A stretch of DNA of 51,597 nt from Candidatus Bathycorpusculum sp. (lineage in GTDB: Archaea > Thermoproteota > Bathyarchaeia > Bathyarchaeales > Bathycorpusculaceae): positions 1 to 51,597 of the forward strand of contig WRJX01000098.1 in NCBI GenBank assembly GCA_009778385.1, written 5' to 3'. The translations under genes and the position numbers were made by a program. This document shows, one piece after another, positions 27,777 to 37,200 of the stretch. Each line of letters opens with the position of its first letter. Positions within the stretch are counted from its first letter, which is position 1. The notes below the pieces were generated by a model that saw only the letters and a program-made list of their open reading frames with translations, did no database searches and had not been told where the DNA came from.

Positions 27777-28052
27777 AAATGGTTCATACCTCTTTTGTGT
27801 ATTGAGTATGTTTAAGCAGATTATAAGGGGTAAAACAGCTTAGCGAGATAACGTGGAAGAGAACGTGACAGTATTAATAGTCTTCGATGCACACATTTTT
27901 CCCTTTTGCAAGTTGTAACAACAAAAAATTAGTCTGAGTTACTATTTTTAATAATTAAAATAACAAGAGTATATTTAATAAGTAATTGTTATTACACCTA
28001 ACTGAACGCATATTTATTGATTATTATGTGTATACTATAAAGTGGGGAGAAT

Positions 28053-31000
28053 ATGAAACAATTACTGGGTAAAATTAGCTTATTGGCCAAAAAACGCAGA
28101 ATAAGCCATTATATGATACATTACATGTCCGTATTACTTATCATTATGTTGATGGGAACAACAGTTTTTATTGTACATGGTGATATTAGCGTAAACGTTG
28201 AGCCCACAGAAGCCGAAGTTTACGACGTGATATACTACGTTTCAGCAAATGGAAACGATAACGCAAATGACGGTTTATCTGAAGAATACCCTTTTGCAAC
28301 ACTTGCCAAAACTGCCGATATAATAAATGGTAAGGGTATGGACGGCAATTATCTTATATTTGTTATGACTGATTTAACCTCAACATATTGTGCTCGTTAC
28401 TACGATAATAGTGTCACCATAACCAGCTTAGATGAGACACCCTGCACAGTTACGCGTGGCTCTGGGTTTGAGGGTTTATCCGATAATGCACGTAGCTGGT
28501 ACAACCCCGCTATGCTAGAAATTGGAAGCACAAACCTAACTGAGGACGCACCTAAAATCACCTTAACACTTAAAAACATCATTTTTGACGATGCCTATCT
28601 TCATGAAGGCACAATATTTAGATACGCACCAACCCCCTATAACCCAGCTGATCCAGGTTTAGACCATGTGCAAGATGCCATAGTTGCCTCATACGCAATA
28701 TCGGCAAGCATAATATTAGATCAAGGCGCCGAGTTACACAACTTTGGCGGTATGACCGCCATTCGCGCAGCAGATCATGCCACAGTAATACTAAAGGACG
28801 GCAGCCTAATTACCGACATCCGACCAAACGCCGAAACCAACAACAGAGCCGTTAGCCCAAGCCAAACTAATTGGGCGGCCAACGGAGAAGCCGCCATAAG
28901 CATTGCAAACTCTTATTTCTACATGTACTCAGGCGCAAAAATCACAAACATCGCAAACGTCCATGCCATAAAATTCACCGGAACGGTTGCATGTTTTATG
29001 GATGGTGAAATCGCCCATATGATAGGCAATAAAGGCATGGACACTGACCCTGACAACGGCGGAAGAGGAGTCAAAGGCGCAATATATTTTGATCAAAGCC
29101 CCACTATTGACCACATAAACCCAATGGCACATATTTCAGGTTCAGCCATAATCGGCCCAAACGCGTACATTCACGACAACGCCATAAAATGTGGTGCGAT
29201 ATGTGTTTCTCGTAACACAAACATTTCTGTGAAAATCTATGGCAAAATCAACAACAACGTAGGCGGAACAGGCTCAACATTAAATATAGCAGCAACCAAC
29301 GGAGGCGGTCTATATATTGTCAACGGCGGTACAGTGTATCTTGAAGACGGCTGTGAAATCATTGGTAACAGACTTACCGGTGCAGGAGGTTATGGTGGTG
29401 CAGCCAGTGTTCAGCAGAGTGGCTCAAGGTTGATTATGAATGGAGGCACCATTTCTGGAAACAGCGGATCAGCAACTAACTCCGGTATAACCGTAAATAA
29501 GGGTGATGCAAGTTTTGAGATGAATGGAGGCATCATTGAAAATGGTGATCAAGCTGTACATCTCTATGAAAGTGGCTCAGATGGCACCGCGGGCAAACTT
29601 ACACTAAACGCAGGTATCGTTTCGGGTGTAACGGTAGACCGTAGCATTCCCTTTGGGTATTCTCTTAATCGTCACCTTTTCATAAACCAAGATAACGTTA
29701 TTATTGAAACGGGATACGTCAGTGTTGCGGGCCGAAACGTATACCCAATAAGCGCAGATTTTAAAATCGGTAACCCAAACACGGCGATCTACACCTCGAT
29801 CAGATCAAATTTGCCCAAAGGCTGGTCTATGCCAACTACTGATAGTAATGTTGTTGGTTTCTGGATCGAAAAAGACGGCACAGCAAAATACTCGGTATTA
29901 AAACCCACTACAGGCACCGGTGGAACTAGCTATAACGCCGCACTTAACCTATATTTTGCCGCAGTCCAAGCAACAACCGCCACAGGCACAATAGACACCC
30001 GTATTCCACTCAAACTCTACCCCACAACAATTGAGAAAATAGGCAGTACTGATCATATTGTTGTATCTGTTCCTATTGATGCGTACCCAAATGGTGCTGT
30101 GGTAGTATTGGTTCAACCTACAACGTTATATGGCGAAATTAACTTTCAAGGACCAACAACAATAGTCTATGACATAAATGCTCAACAATACACTATCCCC
30201 TACACAGCTTCATACACTATGCCCACAGGCCTGCACACTGAGCTAATCGTAGATGGACATAGTAACACGAACACCGCTTTCAATTTTATCATATGTCCTG
30301 ACTCCCGCACAATCCCTGATATTTCAAATCTAACTTTTGATAGCGACCTTTTTGAGATATATGGCAGTCCTGTTTGGAATGCTCTCACCGGAGAGTTTGT
30401 TGTAACCCTTCTGTTAAAAGACGATTGGGATAACACGATAAACATGGAGTCAACTTTTAAATTTAACTGCATTATGGCTGCTGCGAATTTTGAGGAAGCT
30501 GACTTTCTAAGTCTTACAGGGCATCTTGGAATTGTTGGAAATGGAAAAACCTATTTTATCTATGGTAATGAAGCAAAAACCCTTATGGTTGTGCCTAAAG
30601 GCACGCTCTGTGTAAATAAAATACTTACTGGTGATGCGGTAGATGCAACAAGAGATTTTCACTTTACTATAACTTTTAGTAATGATGGTACTTATGATGA
30701 TGTTGCAAGTGGAAGTACAATCGCTTTAAAAGGTGGTAAGTCTAAACTTATTGAGGGTATACCTCAAGGAGTAACCTATGCTATAGTTGAGCTTGAAGCA
30801 AATCAGGACGGCTATACGACTACTTCAACGGGGGCACGTGGGGTTATCTCTGAAATGCCGTCTGAGGCGGTATTTGTTAATAGCAAAAATTATGATTTGT
30901 TTGAGTATGTTGTGACGGTTAGCGGTAGTTTTGCTGGTGCATCTTCTGGTGCGGGTAGTTATTATGAGGATGAAATTGTTACTATTCGTGCAGGTAGTCG

Positions 31001-32597
31001 TGATGGTTATGTTTTTGCCGGATGGACAATTAATTCTGGAGGTATTGTACTTGGGAACGCTATGAATGCTATAACAACTTTTGTTATGCCTGCTAATGAT
31101 GTTTCTGTTACAGCTACCTGGAAGCCTGTGGATCCAGTGGTAACTTCTTTTGTTGTGGTTTATAGCGGTAATGGTGCGTCTAGTGGTGGTGTTCCTGAAG
31201 ATAATAACATCTACAAAGCAGGTGATGCTGTTATGGTTGCAGCTAATCCGGGTGATCTTGTTAAGACTGGTTATGTGTTTCTTGGTTGGGCCTACAGTAA
31301 TGTCTCTACTGTTGCTAATTTTGTAGTAACTGGTAGTTCTGTTACTCCGGATAGATTTACTATTGCATCTAATGTTACTTTATATGCAGTGTGGTCTTTG
31401 GTTGAGGTGGGGCCATATCGTCTAATTTATGATGCTAATTGGCCAAACGGTGCTGCTGGATCTGGAACTGTACCGGTTGATAATCGTACTTATGTTTTCG
31501 GTGCTTCTGTTACTGTTCTGGCTAATCCTAACTCTCTTGCAAAATCTGGTTATGTGTTTCTTGGTTGGGCCTATAGTAATGCTTCTACTGTTGCTAATTT
31601 TGTAGTAACTGGTAATTCTGTTACTCCATCCAGTTTTACTATGGGTTCTTCTGATGTGACGCTATATGCGGTATGGTCTAATGATACTGATGTTTCTAAT
31701 CTATATTCTATAACTTACAGTTACGTCATACCGGTTCCTTATGGCGCTCCTTCTTTGCCTGCTTCTGAGTCTAATGTGGCTGCTGGCACGGTAAAATTTG
31801 TTGCTAATGTTCCAATGTTGGCTGGCTATGCTTTTGAAGGTTGGTCTGCAAATACTGTGATAATAGTGTATCCCAATGGTAGCTTTGTTATGCCTAGTCA
31901 AGATGTTGTTTTTACTGGTAGCTGGGTGGCAAAGTCATATACAGTGCATTATGATGTTAACGGTGCAGATTCGGGTGATGTAGCTTCTATGACTGGTGTT
32001 TTATGGAATGACTCTGGGCTGCTTTCTACTATAGTTCCGAAACGATCTGGCTATGCTTTTGAGGGTTGGTTCTTCAATGGAGTCAATGTTACTATTAGTC
32101 ATAGGTATTCTGATCTGGCGATGGATGATAATATTATGAGTATTACTTTGCAGGCACAATGGTCAGCAGTGTCCAGTGATGTTGTAGCGTGGGCGTTTGT
32201 GAATTTAGTGCTTAGTGTGGTAGGTATTGTGCTGGCGGTTATAGCGACTGTTTATGTATTGTTACAAAGAAAATCAAAGGCTGAGCATAAAGATGCTGAA
32301 GGTTCGTATGTATCTGAGTATAGCAAAAAGCACAGTGGTAAAGAAGATAAGCCACGTAGAAACGTGTGGTTGTTTATAGTGCTTGCCCTGAGTATTGTGG
32401 GTGTCGTTGTATTTTTGCTTACTGAGGATATGAGTCTTCAGATGAAATTGATAGACAAGTGGTCGATTGTTAATGCTGCCATATTCCTAGCGGGAATCAT
32501 AGGCATTATGTTTGCGTTTAAGCACAAAAAAGACTCCACTGATGAAAAGAAGCCGCGATTTGCTTTCCCTGATGGCTCTAAAACCGACCTGCTTTAA
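28053..32597 (+). CDS. Giant surface protein, beta-helix plus InlB-type repeats
   Basis: 1514 residues. A basic N-terminus and membrane segment (about 21-44) export it. Residues about 60-600 are beta-helix-like with GG-rich rungs (IIMNGGTISGNSG-type turns). A domain at about 855-945 (GDAVDATRDFHFTITFSNDG) resembles DUF5979-type modules. Then come about four or five InlB B/Listeria-Bacteroides repeats (about 950-1370), each ending in GY-x-F-x-GW-x(n)-LYAVW-like strands. Three membrane segments lie near 1377-1400, 1437-1457 and 1472-1490, separated by Lys-rich linkers. Such repeats are frequent in gut-associated adhesins. It probably binds host, plant or microbial surfaces. Confidence 0.85.
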   Translation: MKQLLGKISLLAKKRRISHYMIHYMSVLLIIMLMGTTVFIVHGDISVNVEPTEAEVYDVIYYVSANGNDNANDGLSEEYPFATLAKTADIINGKGMDGNYLIFVMTDLTSTYCARYYDNSVTITSLDETPCTVTRGSGFEGLSDNARSWYNPAMLEIGSTNLTEDAPKITLTLKNIIFDDAYLHEGTIFRYAPTPYNPADPGLDHVQDAIVASYAISASIILDQGAELHNFGGMTAIRAADHATVILKDGSLITDIRPNAETNNRAVSPSQTNWAANGEAAISIANSYFYMYSGAKITNIANVHAIKFTGTVACFMDGEIAHMIGNKGMDTDPDNGGRGVKGAIYFDQSPTIDHINPMAHISGSAIIGPNAYIHDNAIKCGAICVSRNTNISVKIYGKINNNVGGTGSTLNIAATNGGGLYIVNGGTVYLEDGCEIIGNRLTGAGGYGGAASVQQSGSRLIMNGGTISGNSGSATNSGITVNKGDASFEMNGGIIENGDQAVHLYESGSDGTAGKLTLNAGIVSGVTVDRSIPFGYSLNRHLFINQDNVIIETGYVSVAGRNVYPISADFKIGNPNTAIYTSIRSNLPKGWSMPTTDSNVVGFWIEKDGTAKYSVLKPTTGTGGTSYNAALNLYFAAVQATTATGTIDTRIPLKLYPTTIEKIGSTDHIVVSVPIDAYPNGAVVVLVQPTTLYGEINFQGPTTIVYDINAQQYTIPYTASYTMPTGLHTELIVDGHSNTNTAFNFIICPDSRTIPDISNLTFDSDLFEIYGSPVWNALTGEFVVTLLLKDDWDNTINMESTFKFNCIMAAANFEEADFLSLTGHLGIVGNGKTYFIYGNEAKTLMVVPKGTLCVNKILTGDAVDATRDFHFTITFSNDGTYDDVASGSTIALKGGKSKLIEGIPQGVTYAIVELEANQDGYTTTSTGARGVISEMPSEAVFVNSKNYDLFEYVVTVSGSFAGASSGAGSYYEDEIVTIRAGSRDGYVFAGWTINSGGIVLGNAMNAITTFVMPANDVSVTATWKPVDPVVTSFVVVYSGNGASSGGVPEDNNIYKAGDAVMVAANPGDLVKTGYVFLGWAYSNVSTVANFVVTGSSVTPDRFTIASNVTLYAVWSLVEVGPYRLIYDANWPNGAAGSGTVPVDNRTYVFGASVTVLANPNSLAKSGYVFLGWAYSNASTVANFVVTGNSVTPSSFTMGSSDVTLYAVWSNDTDVSNLYSITYSYVIPVPYGAPSLPASESNVAAGTVKFVANVPMLAGYAFEGWSANTVIIVYPNGSFVMPSQDVVFTGSWVAKSYTVHYDVNGADSGDVASMTGVLWNDSGLLSTIVPKRSGYAFEGWFFNGVNVTISHRYSDLAMDDNIMSITLQAQWSAVSSDVVAWAFVNLVLSVVGIVLAVIATVYVLLQRKSKAEHKDAEGSYVSEYSKKHSGKEDKPRRNVWLFIVLALSIVGVVVFLLTEDMSLQMKLIDKWSIVNAAIFLAGIIGIMFAFKHKKDSTDEKKPRFAFPDGSKTDLL
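31267..31627 (+). repeat. Near-identical InlB-repeat segments, 279-base period
   Basis: The 82 bases at 31267-31348 recur at 31546-31627 with four mismatches, an offset of 279 bases (93 codons). Both encode the GYVFLGWAYSN-STVANFVVTG core of adjacent surface-protein repeats. Identity at the DNA level, including silent sites, points to recent duplication or gene conversion. Confidence 0.85.
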
Positions 32598-32617
32598 AGG
32601 GCAGACACCCTTTTTTT
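32596..32617 (+). terminator. Hairpin terminator of the giant surface gene
   Basis: AAAGGG (32596-32601), a six-base loop and CCCTTT (32608-32613) form a perfect hairpin that runs into seven T. It starts at the stop codon. The form is that of a bacterial intrinsic terminator, unusual among the plain T-tract terminators in the rest of the window. Confidence 0.65.
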
Positions 32618-33137
32618 GTCTTATTATACCCATTTGTTTAGGTTCTACAATGGTATGGGAAAGTTAAACATCAATAATGTTTGTTGGTTTCCAATCTCCC
32701 TTGTGTGAGTAGTGAAAGTGCCTAAAACTTCCAGCTTGAAACAACTAAGGAATTGTGAACCTTGCTAGTTATCATAGCGTTCAAGTGATCTGTCTGAGAT
32801 CTGTGGGCACGAAATGAAAACAGAACTGCCAACTCCCTGTACCAGCATATTGGGTTAACTGGGAAATAGTTAAAGGAAAATCCTGTAAGTTCTCCCATGC
32901 GGGCAGAGTGCTCTAGACGTCTATGTGAAAGTATAACAGTAATATGTGTATTATTTGGTGTGATTTAATAGCCTGATAGTGGTTTCTAAAAAAAGATGCC
33001 GATTTAAGTCTAAAACTGTGGATTGCATTAACTTGAACAAACCTTTTGCAATTATAAAAAATTGGCGTATTTATTATGAGTAAAAACTCATAATTTGTTA
33101 GCCGTTTGTTGTTGTTTTGTGTAGTCTATTATAATTT
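32618..33137. other. Long non-coding region around the structured RNA
   Basis: 520 bases between the surface-gene terminator and the rubrerythrin stop. Its left half holds the structured element listed at 32657-32940. To its right (32941-33137) the sequence is AT-rich and shows nothing I can support as a gene; no group II intron domain V hairpin was found there. Confidence 0.5.
32657..32940 (+). ncRNA. Strongly structured RNA element, possible group II intron remnant
   Basis: Nested stems seen by eye: 32658-32662 with 32688-32692, enclosing a 6-bp hairpin 32666-32671/32677-32682; 32718-32723 with 32805-32810, enclosing 32735-32740/32780-32785, a hairpin 32743-32750/32760-32770 and 32787-32791/32797-32801; then 32826-32830 with 32902-32906, enclosing 32831-32837/32861-32871. 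The order GUGAAAGUGCC ... GGGCACGAAAUGAAAACAG ... GGGUUAACUGGG resembles the end of domain I through domain III of bacterial-type group II introns, and GUGUG at 32703 resembles an intron 5' end. No reverse transcriptase or domain V follows. If not intron, it is an unknown structured RNA. Confidence 0.4.
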
Positions 33138-33710
33138 TTAGTAGTTTTCTGTCCAGACTTCAAAGTATGCTTTCGCGTGAGCACAAACTGGGCATTTATC
33201 TGGCGCTTCTGGTCCTTCAAGAACATGTCCGCAGTTTCTGCATTTCCACTTAATCTCTGTATCCTTTTTGAACACTTTACCGTTTGCAACGTTTTCCAGT
33301 AGCTTATTGTAACGGCGTTCATGGTAAGCTTCTACTTTAGCAACCATTCTAAACGTAGTAGCTATGTCTTTGAAGCCTTCCTTCTCGGCGGTATCACCAA
33401 AACTTGGATAAAGGCTACCCCATTCAAGTTTTTCGCCTTCAGCTGCAGCTTTCAAGTTCTCAGCTGTTGTGCCAATTACACCGGCTGGATAGGCTGATGT
33501 GATTTCAACCATCCCGCCTTTAAGGTGTTTAAAGAAGAGTTCTGCGTGCTCTTTCTCATTAGCGGATGTTTCTTCAAAAATGGCTGCAATTTGTTCATAA
33601 CCTTCCTTTTTTGCTGCACTTGCAAAGAATGTGTATCTTGTTCTTGCTTGAGATTCACCTGCAAAAGCTGCTAGCAGGTTCTTTTCTGTTTGACTTCCTT
33701 TAAAATCCAT
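33138..33710 (-). CDS. Rubrerythrin
   Basis: Peroxide-reducing diiron protein of anaerobes. 190 residues: a four-helix ferritin-like domain with the diiron ligands in AFAGESQARTRY, EETSANEKEHAELF and the VEAYHERRY segments, followed by a C-terminal rubredoxin domain with two CxxC pairs (CRNCGHVLEG and CPVCAHAKAYF). ATG 33710 is chosen over TTG 33725 because GGAG then sits about ten bases upstream. Takes electrons from rubredoxin or a reductase to turn H2O2 into water. Fits a strict anaerobe meeting oxygen leaks. Confidence 0.95.
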   Translation of the reverse strand: MDFKGSQTEKNLLAAFAGESQARTRYTFFASAAKKEGYEQIAAIFEETSANEKEHAELFFKHLKGGMVEITSAYPAGVIGTTAENLKAAAEGEKLEWGSLYPSFGDTAEKEGFKDIATTFRMVAKVEAYHERRYNKLLENVANGKVFKKDTEIKWKCRNCGHVLEGPEAPDKCPVCAHAKAYFEVWTENY

Positions 33711-33893
33711 AGAAAATGTCTCCAAATTATAAATGTTATAGATGAAGCATAAAAGGGTTGAGGCAACCAGTTAAGCAATTAACTGATAAGTGTTAATAGC
33801 CCTGTTAGGTTGAGTTTTTAGATAGGTTCCATGTGGGCTGAGTTTTTCAAAGTGTTTTTAAAGGTTTGTTGGTTTAATTTATCTGGGATTTTT

Positions 33894-34175
33894 ATGGTTC
33901 AAAATTTTGATTTTGAAGATTTTAACATGATTGATTTTAACGCAAAAAAAGTGCTTGAGGCCTTATCGGGTTTTGATAGGGGCTTATTAGTGAAAGGTGA
34001 ATTATTGCATAAGAATACAGGGTTATTGCCCGCGGAAATCAACGATTCAGTTAGGAGTCTAGTAAAGTCTCTGTTGGTGAATATAGTTGATGTGTTGCAG
34101 AGTTTGCCTCCTTACGAGTTTTATGCTGTGGAAATTACTGATTTTGGGCGACAAGTTTTAGAACAATTTGGATAA
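33894..34175 (+). CDS. Small hypothetical protein, winged-helix-like
   Basis: 93 residues from ATG 33894; an ATG at 33831 would add 21 hydrophobic residues with no clear ribosome binding site. Acidic, with helices around KKVLEALSGFDRGLL and a C-terminal strand-helix ending ITDFGRQVLEQFG, a pattern common at the end of archaeal winged-helix proteins. DNA binding is plausible but not shown. It precedes the ABC exporter by about 230 bases on the same strand. Confidence 0.5.
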   Translation: MVQNFDFEDFNMIDFNAKKVLEALSGFDRGLLVKGELLHKNTGLLPAEINDSVRSLVKSLLVNIVDVLQSLPPYEFYAVEITDFGRQVLEQFG

Positions 34176-34406
34176 GCAAAGCCTGTTAGTAACAGTTTTA
34201 TGGATATGTTTACTGGAAGAAGTTATTGAATGCCAATATCTCTCCTTTAAGTATGTACCATGTTAATTGGTTGGTGTTGTTGCTTGTTTGCTGTATTAAC
34301 TGCAACAATGATCATAGCGGTAGTGGTTTAAGCTTTAAAAGAAACGTGTTTGATGTGGTGTGGTTGGTTCTATTGTTGTTTTATGTTTTGTTAGGGATTA
34401 GTTTTA

Positions 34407-35381
34407 ATGGTTGTTTGTATTTACCTGGTTGTGGAGTGGGTTACTTTTTCTAAAGAATCCCGAGATGTCTTAATAAAAGCAACAAAGTTAACTAAAAAGT
34501 TTGGTAACTTTGTAGCTGTTGATGGGATTGATTTTGAGGTTTACCGCGGGGATTGCGTAGGTTTTCTTGGTCCAAACGGTGCAGGTAAAACGACCACGGT
34601 ACGTATGATGTACTGTTTTCTGCCGCCTACTTCTGGAGAATTGACCATTGCATGTTTAAGTGTTCACAATAAATGCCGGGAAATCAAATGCATCGTAGGT
34701 GTAGCCCCTCAAGAGGATAATCTTGATCTTGACTTTTCAGTTGTAAAAAATCTTGCCGTTTATGCTCGTTACTTTGATATTTCTAAAGATGAAGCTCTGC
34801 GACGGGCTGATGAGCAACTTGCATTTTTTCAGCTTCAAGAAAAACGGGACATGCCTATTATGGCTTTGTCAACGGGTATGAAGCGGAGACTTATTTTTGC
34901 TAGGGCCCTTTTAAATAAACCCCAAGTTTTGCTGCTTGATGAACCTACTACTGGTCTTGACCCCCAGGCGCGACATCTTGTTTGGGATGCAGTACGTCAA
35001 CTCAAAAAACTGCAGGTAACAATTATTTTAACCACTCATTACATGGACGAGGCTGAAGTTCTTTGTGATCGAATTATAATTATTGATCACGGTAAAATAA
35101 TTGAAGACGGTAAACCTAAAGAATTAATCAAAAAACACATCGGCGAAGACGTACTTGAACTTGATTGCGATGAATCATTAATTCCGCTTCTTAAACAGAC
35201 GTTTTCTGATGCACGAATCGAAAAACTTGGCGAACGCATGCAAGTTTTCACCTCTAAACCTCACAGCGTTTTTGAAGGGTTCCTACAGGAGCACAAAATA
35301 CAAAATGTTACAATTCGTAAAGCGAACCTTGAAGATGTATTCTTAAAACTAACTGGAAGGGATCTTAGGGCAAATGACTGA
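34407..35381 (+). CDS. ABC transporter ATP-binding protein (DrrA-like)
   Basis: 324 residues. Walker A GPNGAGKTT at about 55-63, signature LSTGMKRR, Walker B LLLDEPTTGLD and the H-switch in TTHYMDEAEVLCDR. The C-terminal extension of about 80 residues is typical of drug or polysaccharide exporter ATPases of the DrrA/NodI group. ATG 34407 has AGGGA about nine bases upstream, but the family normally begins near the VLIKATKLTKKFG segment, so the first 20 residues may be untranslated. It overlaps the permease by eight bases. Confidence 0.9.
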   Translation: MVVCIYLVVEWVTFSKESRDVLIKATKLTKKFGNFVAVDGIDFEVYRGDCVGFLGPNGAGKTTTVRMMYCFLPPTSGELTIACLSVHNKCREIKCIVGVAPQEDNLDLDFSVVKNLAVYARYFDISKDEALRRADEQLAFFQLQEKRDMPIMALSTGMKRRLIFARALLNKPQVLLLDEPTTGLDPQARHLVWDAVRQLKKLQVTIILTTHYMDEAEVLCDRIIIIDHGKIIEDGKPKELIKKHIGEDVLELDCDESLIPLLKQTFSDARIEKLGERMQVFTSKPHSVFEGFLQEHKIQNVTIRKANLEDVFLKLTGRDLRAND

Positions 35382-36225
35382 AGTAAACATCCGCAAGTCA
35401 CCTGCAAAATTTAGTATTCCAAAAATTTCTTATCGCGTCTGGATAGTTTGGCGCAGAAACGCTGACGTATTCATGAAAACTATCGGCGTTAACTTCCTTC
35501 CTTCCCTACTTGAACCAATTATATACCTTTTTGCCTTCGGCTTTGGTTTAGGTGGATTTATACCCGAAATCAATGGATCACCATACATCAACTTTATCGC
35601 ACCCGCCCTTGTGGCAATTTCATTAATGAACGGTGCCTTTTTTGAATGTACTTACGGTTCATTTGTGCGTATGTATTACCAGAAAACTTTTGACGCTATA
35701 GTAGCCACACCTATTAGCGTTGAAGAAGTCATTGCCGGTGAACTGCTTTGGGGCGCTACACGAGGCACAATAAATGGCACAATTGTACTTACAGTAATTG
35801 GAATCTCGGGCTTTTTTGTTTCCCAACCATTAATCACAAGTCCACTATTCCTACTAATACCCGTAATCGCATTTTTTGGCGGCCTAATGCTATCTGGAAT
35901 TGCTATGTGTTTTACCGCGGTTGCACCAAGTATTGACTTTTTCAACTACCCCTTTTTCCTACTCATTACACCTATGATGTTTTTAAGCGGAACATTCTTC
36001 CCCCTTGCATCACTACCAGAAACCGCACAAGGACTCGCTTTAGCAGTTCTACCCCTAACACATATCGTAAACCTAACACGCGGCACTTTGACAGGTTCAA
36101 CCGAAACCCTCTTCGGACTAAACATACACGCTCTAATACCCTTAAGCCTCATTTGGATTGCTATCGTTACAATAGCCTTCTTTATAATCAGCATTAATCT
36201 AATGAAAAAACGTCTAACACGCTAA
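35374..36225 (+). CDS. ABC-2-type transporter permease (DrrB/NodJ-like)
   Basis: 283 residues with six membrane segments (about 45-70, 75-95, 125-150, 155-190, 200-215 and 250-275). The conserved ABC-2 region is visible in the fourth-to-fifth helix loop, ITPMMFLSGTFFPLASLPE. It pairs with the upstream ATPase through an eight-base gene overlap. Substrate could be a lipid, glycan or drug; not determined. The C-terminus is short and basic. Confidence 0.88.
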   Translation: MTEVNIRKSPAKFSIPKISYRVWIVWRRNADVFMKTIGVNFLPSLLEPIIYLFAFGFGLGGFIPEINGSPYINFIAPALVAISLMNGAFFECTYGSFVRMYYQKTFDAIVATPISVEEVIAGELLWGATRGTINGTIVLTVIGISGFFVSQPLITSPLFLLIPVIAFFGGLMLSGIAMCFTAVAPSIDFFNYPFFLLITPMMFLSGTFFPLASLPETAQGLALAVLPLTHIVNLTRGTLTGSTETLFGLNIHALIPLSLIWIAIVTIAFFIISINLMKKRLTR

Positions 36226-36378
36226 AAACCTAAAACAATGCTTCCATGCTTCAGCAATAATTAAGCAAAAAACAGTCAACTCCTTCCAACTGACTATTTT
36301 TGAGATAATAATGCCTTGCTATTTTAGTAGTAACTGTTTTAATCAAGGCTATCATGTTACAAATAAGAGTTGATACTA

Positions 36379-37056
36379 TTGACGCGTATAGTTGTCCGCA
36401 TCGGAGGTTCAGTTGTAGCTTCACCTGTTAACACTAATTTGATGGGTAAATATGCTGACATAATAAGGCAGATTAAACTGCAGGGACACGAGGTCGCCGT
36501 TATTTTGGGTGGTGGAACTCTTGCCCGAGAATTTATTGAAATTGCAAAAAACTTGAATCTTGAACCAGCTGCACAAGATCGTATTGCCATCTCAGTTTCA
36601 CGACTCTACGCCCAACTGTTCATGGAAAAACTTGGTGATCTTGGATGCGGTAAAGTAATCACTTCACTTGATGAAGCCGCTGAATGTTTCTCACAGGGAA
36701 AAATAGTTGTAATGGGCGGCTTAAAACCTGGACATACTACCGATACTGTGGGCGCTTTGGTTGCTGAACGGTTAGGTGTGGATTTACTGGTTAAGGGAAC
36801 TAATCAAGAAGGTGTTTACACTAAGGATCCATGCAAATTTTCCGATGCTGTAAAGCTGGATAAGATGACATTTGATGACTTATCGCGAGTGCTTGAATAT
36901 AGTGAGCATAAGGTGGGAATTCATCAAGTGATCGATCCTATGGCTATTGATATTTTGAAACGTAAGCACATGAAATTGATTGTTTTTAATGGGTTTAAAC
37001 CCGAAAACCTGATTTTAGCTGTTGACAGTAAAAATGTTGGAACGGTAATAAGCTAA
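36379..37056 (+). CDS. pyrH: Uridylate kinase, archaeal type
   Basis: Makes UDP from UMP with ATP; amino-acid-kinase fold. About 225 residues. The nucleotide-phosphate motifs are RIGGSVVASP at the N-terminus and ILGGGTLAREFIE. UMP-binding residues fall in GGLKPGHTTDTVGALVAERL, and ATP-binding ones in KGTNQEGVYTKDP. The start is a TTG, at 36379 or 36370 in the same frame; no ATG is available. Stand-alone, one of three scattered pyrimidine genes here. Confidence 0.92.
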   Translation: MTRIVVRIGGSVVASPVNTNLMGKYADIIRQIKLQGHEVAVILGGGTLAREFIEIAKNLNLEPAAQDRIAISVSRLYAQLFMEKLGDLGCGKVITSLDEAAECFSQGKIVVMGGLKPGHTTDTVGALVAERLGVDLLVKGTNQEGVYTKDPCKFSDAVKLDKMTFDDLSRVLEYSEHKVGIHQVIDPMAIDILKRKHMKLIVFNGFKPENLILAVDSKNVGTVIS

Positions 37057-37200
37057 ACTTTTTTATTGTTGACATTGTTTTTTTCTTTTGAAAGCTTTAC
37101 GGTGGTTGCACCTTTGGTGTATACCTATTTTGCGGCCTGTTTATATCAACCTAATTCGTACTATGAAAATATCTAAATAACAAATTAAGAGAGATACAAA

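Noticed and set aside
32657-32940. RNase P RNA, SRP RNA or cobalamin riboswitch
   Set aside because: Stems are strong, but the universal GAGGAAAGUC/ACAGAA pair in the right order, the SRP GGAA-loop domain and the B12 box were not found on either strand.
34226-34453. 75-codon hydrophobic ORF before the ABC transporter
   Set aside because: Low complexity, rich in Leu, Val and Cys, overlaps the ABC gene in another frame and has no ribosome binding site; typical of T-rich spacer.
37060-37100. Separate regulatory element after pyrH
   Set aside because: Only a T-rich tract, adequately explained as transcription termination.
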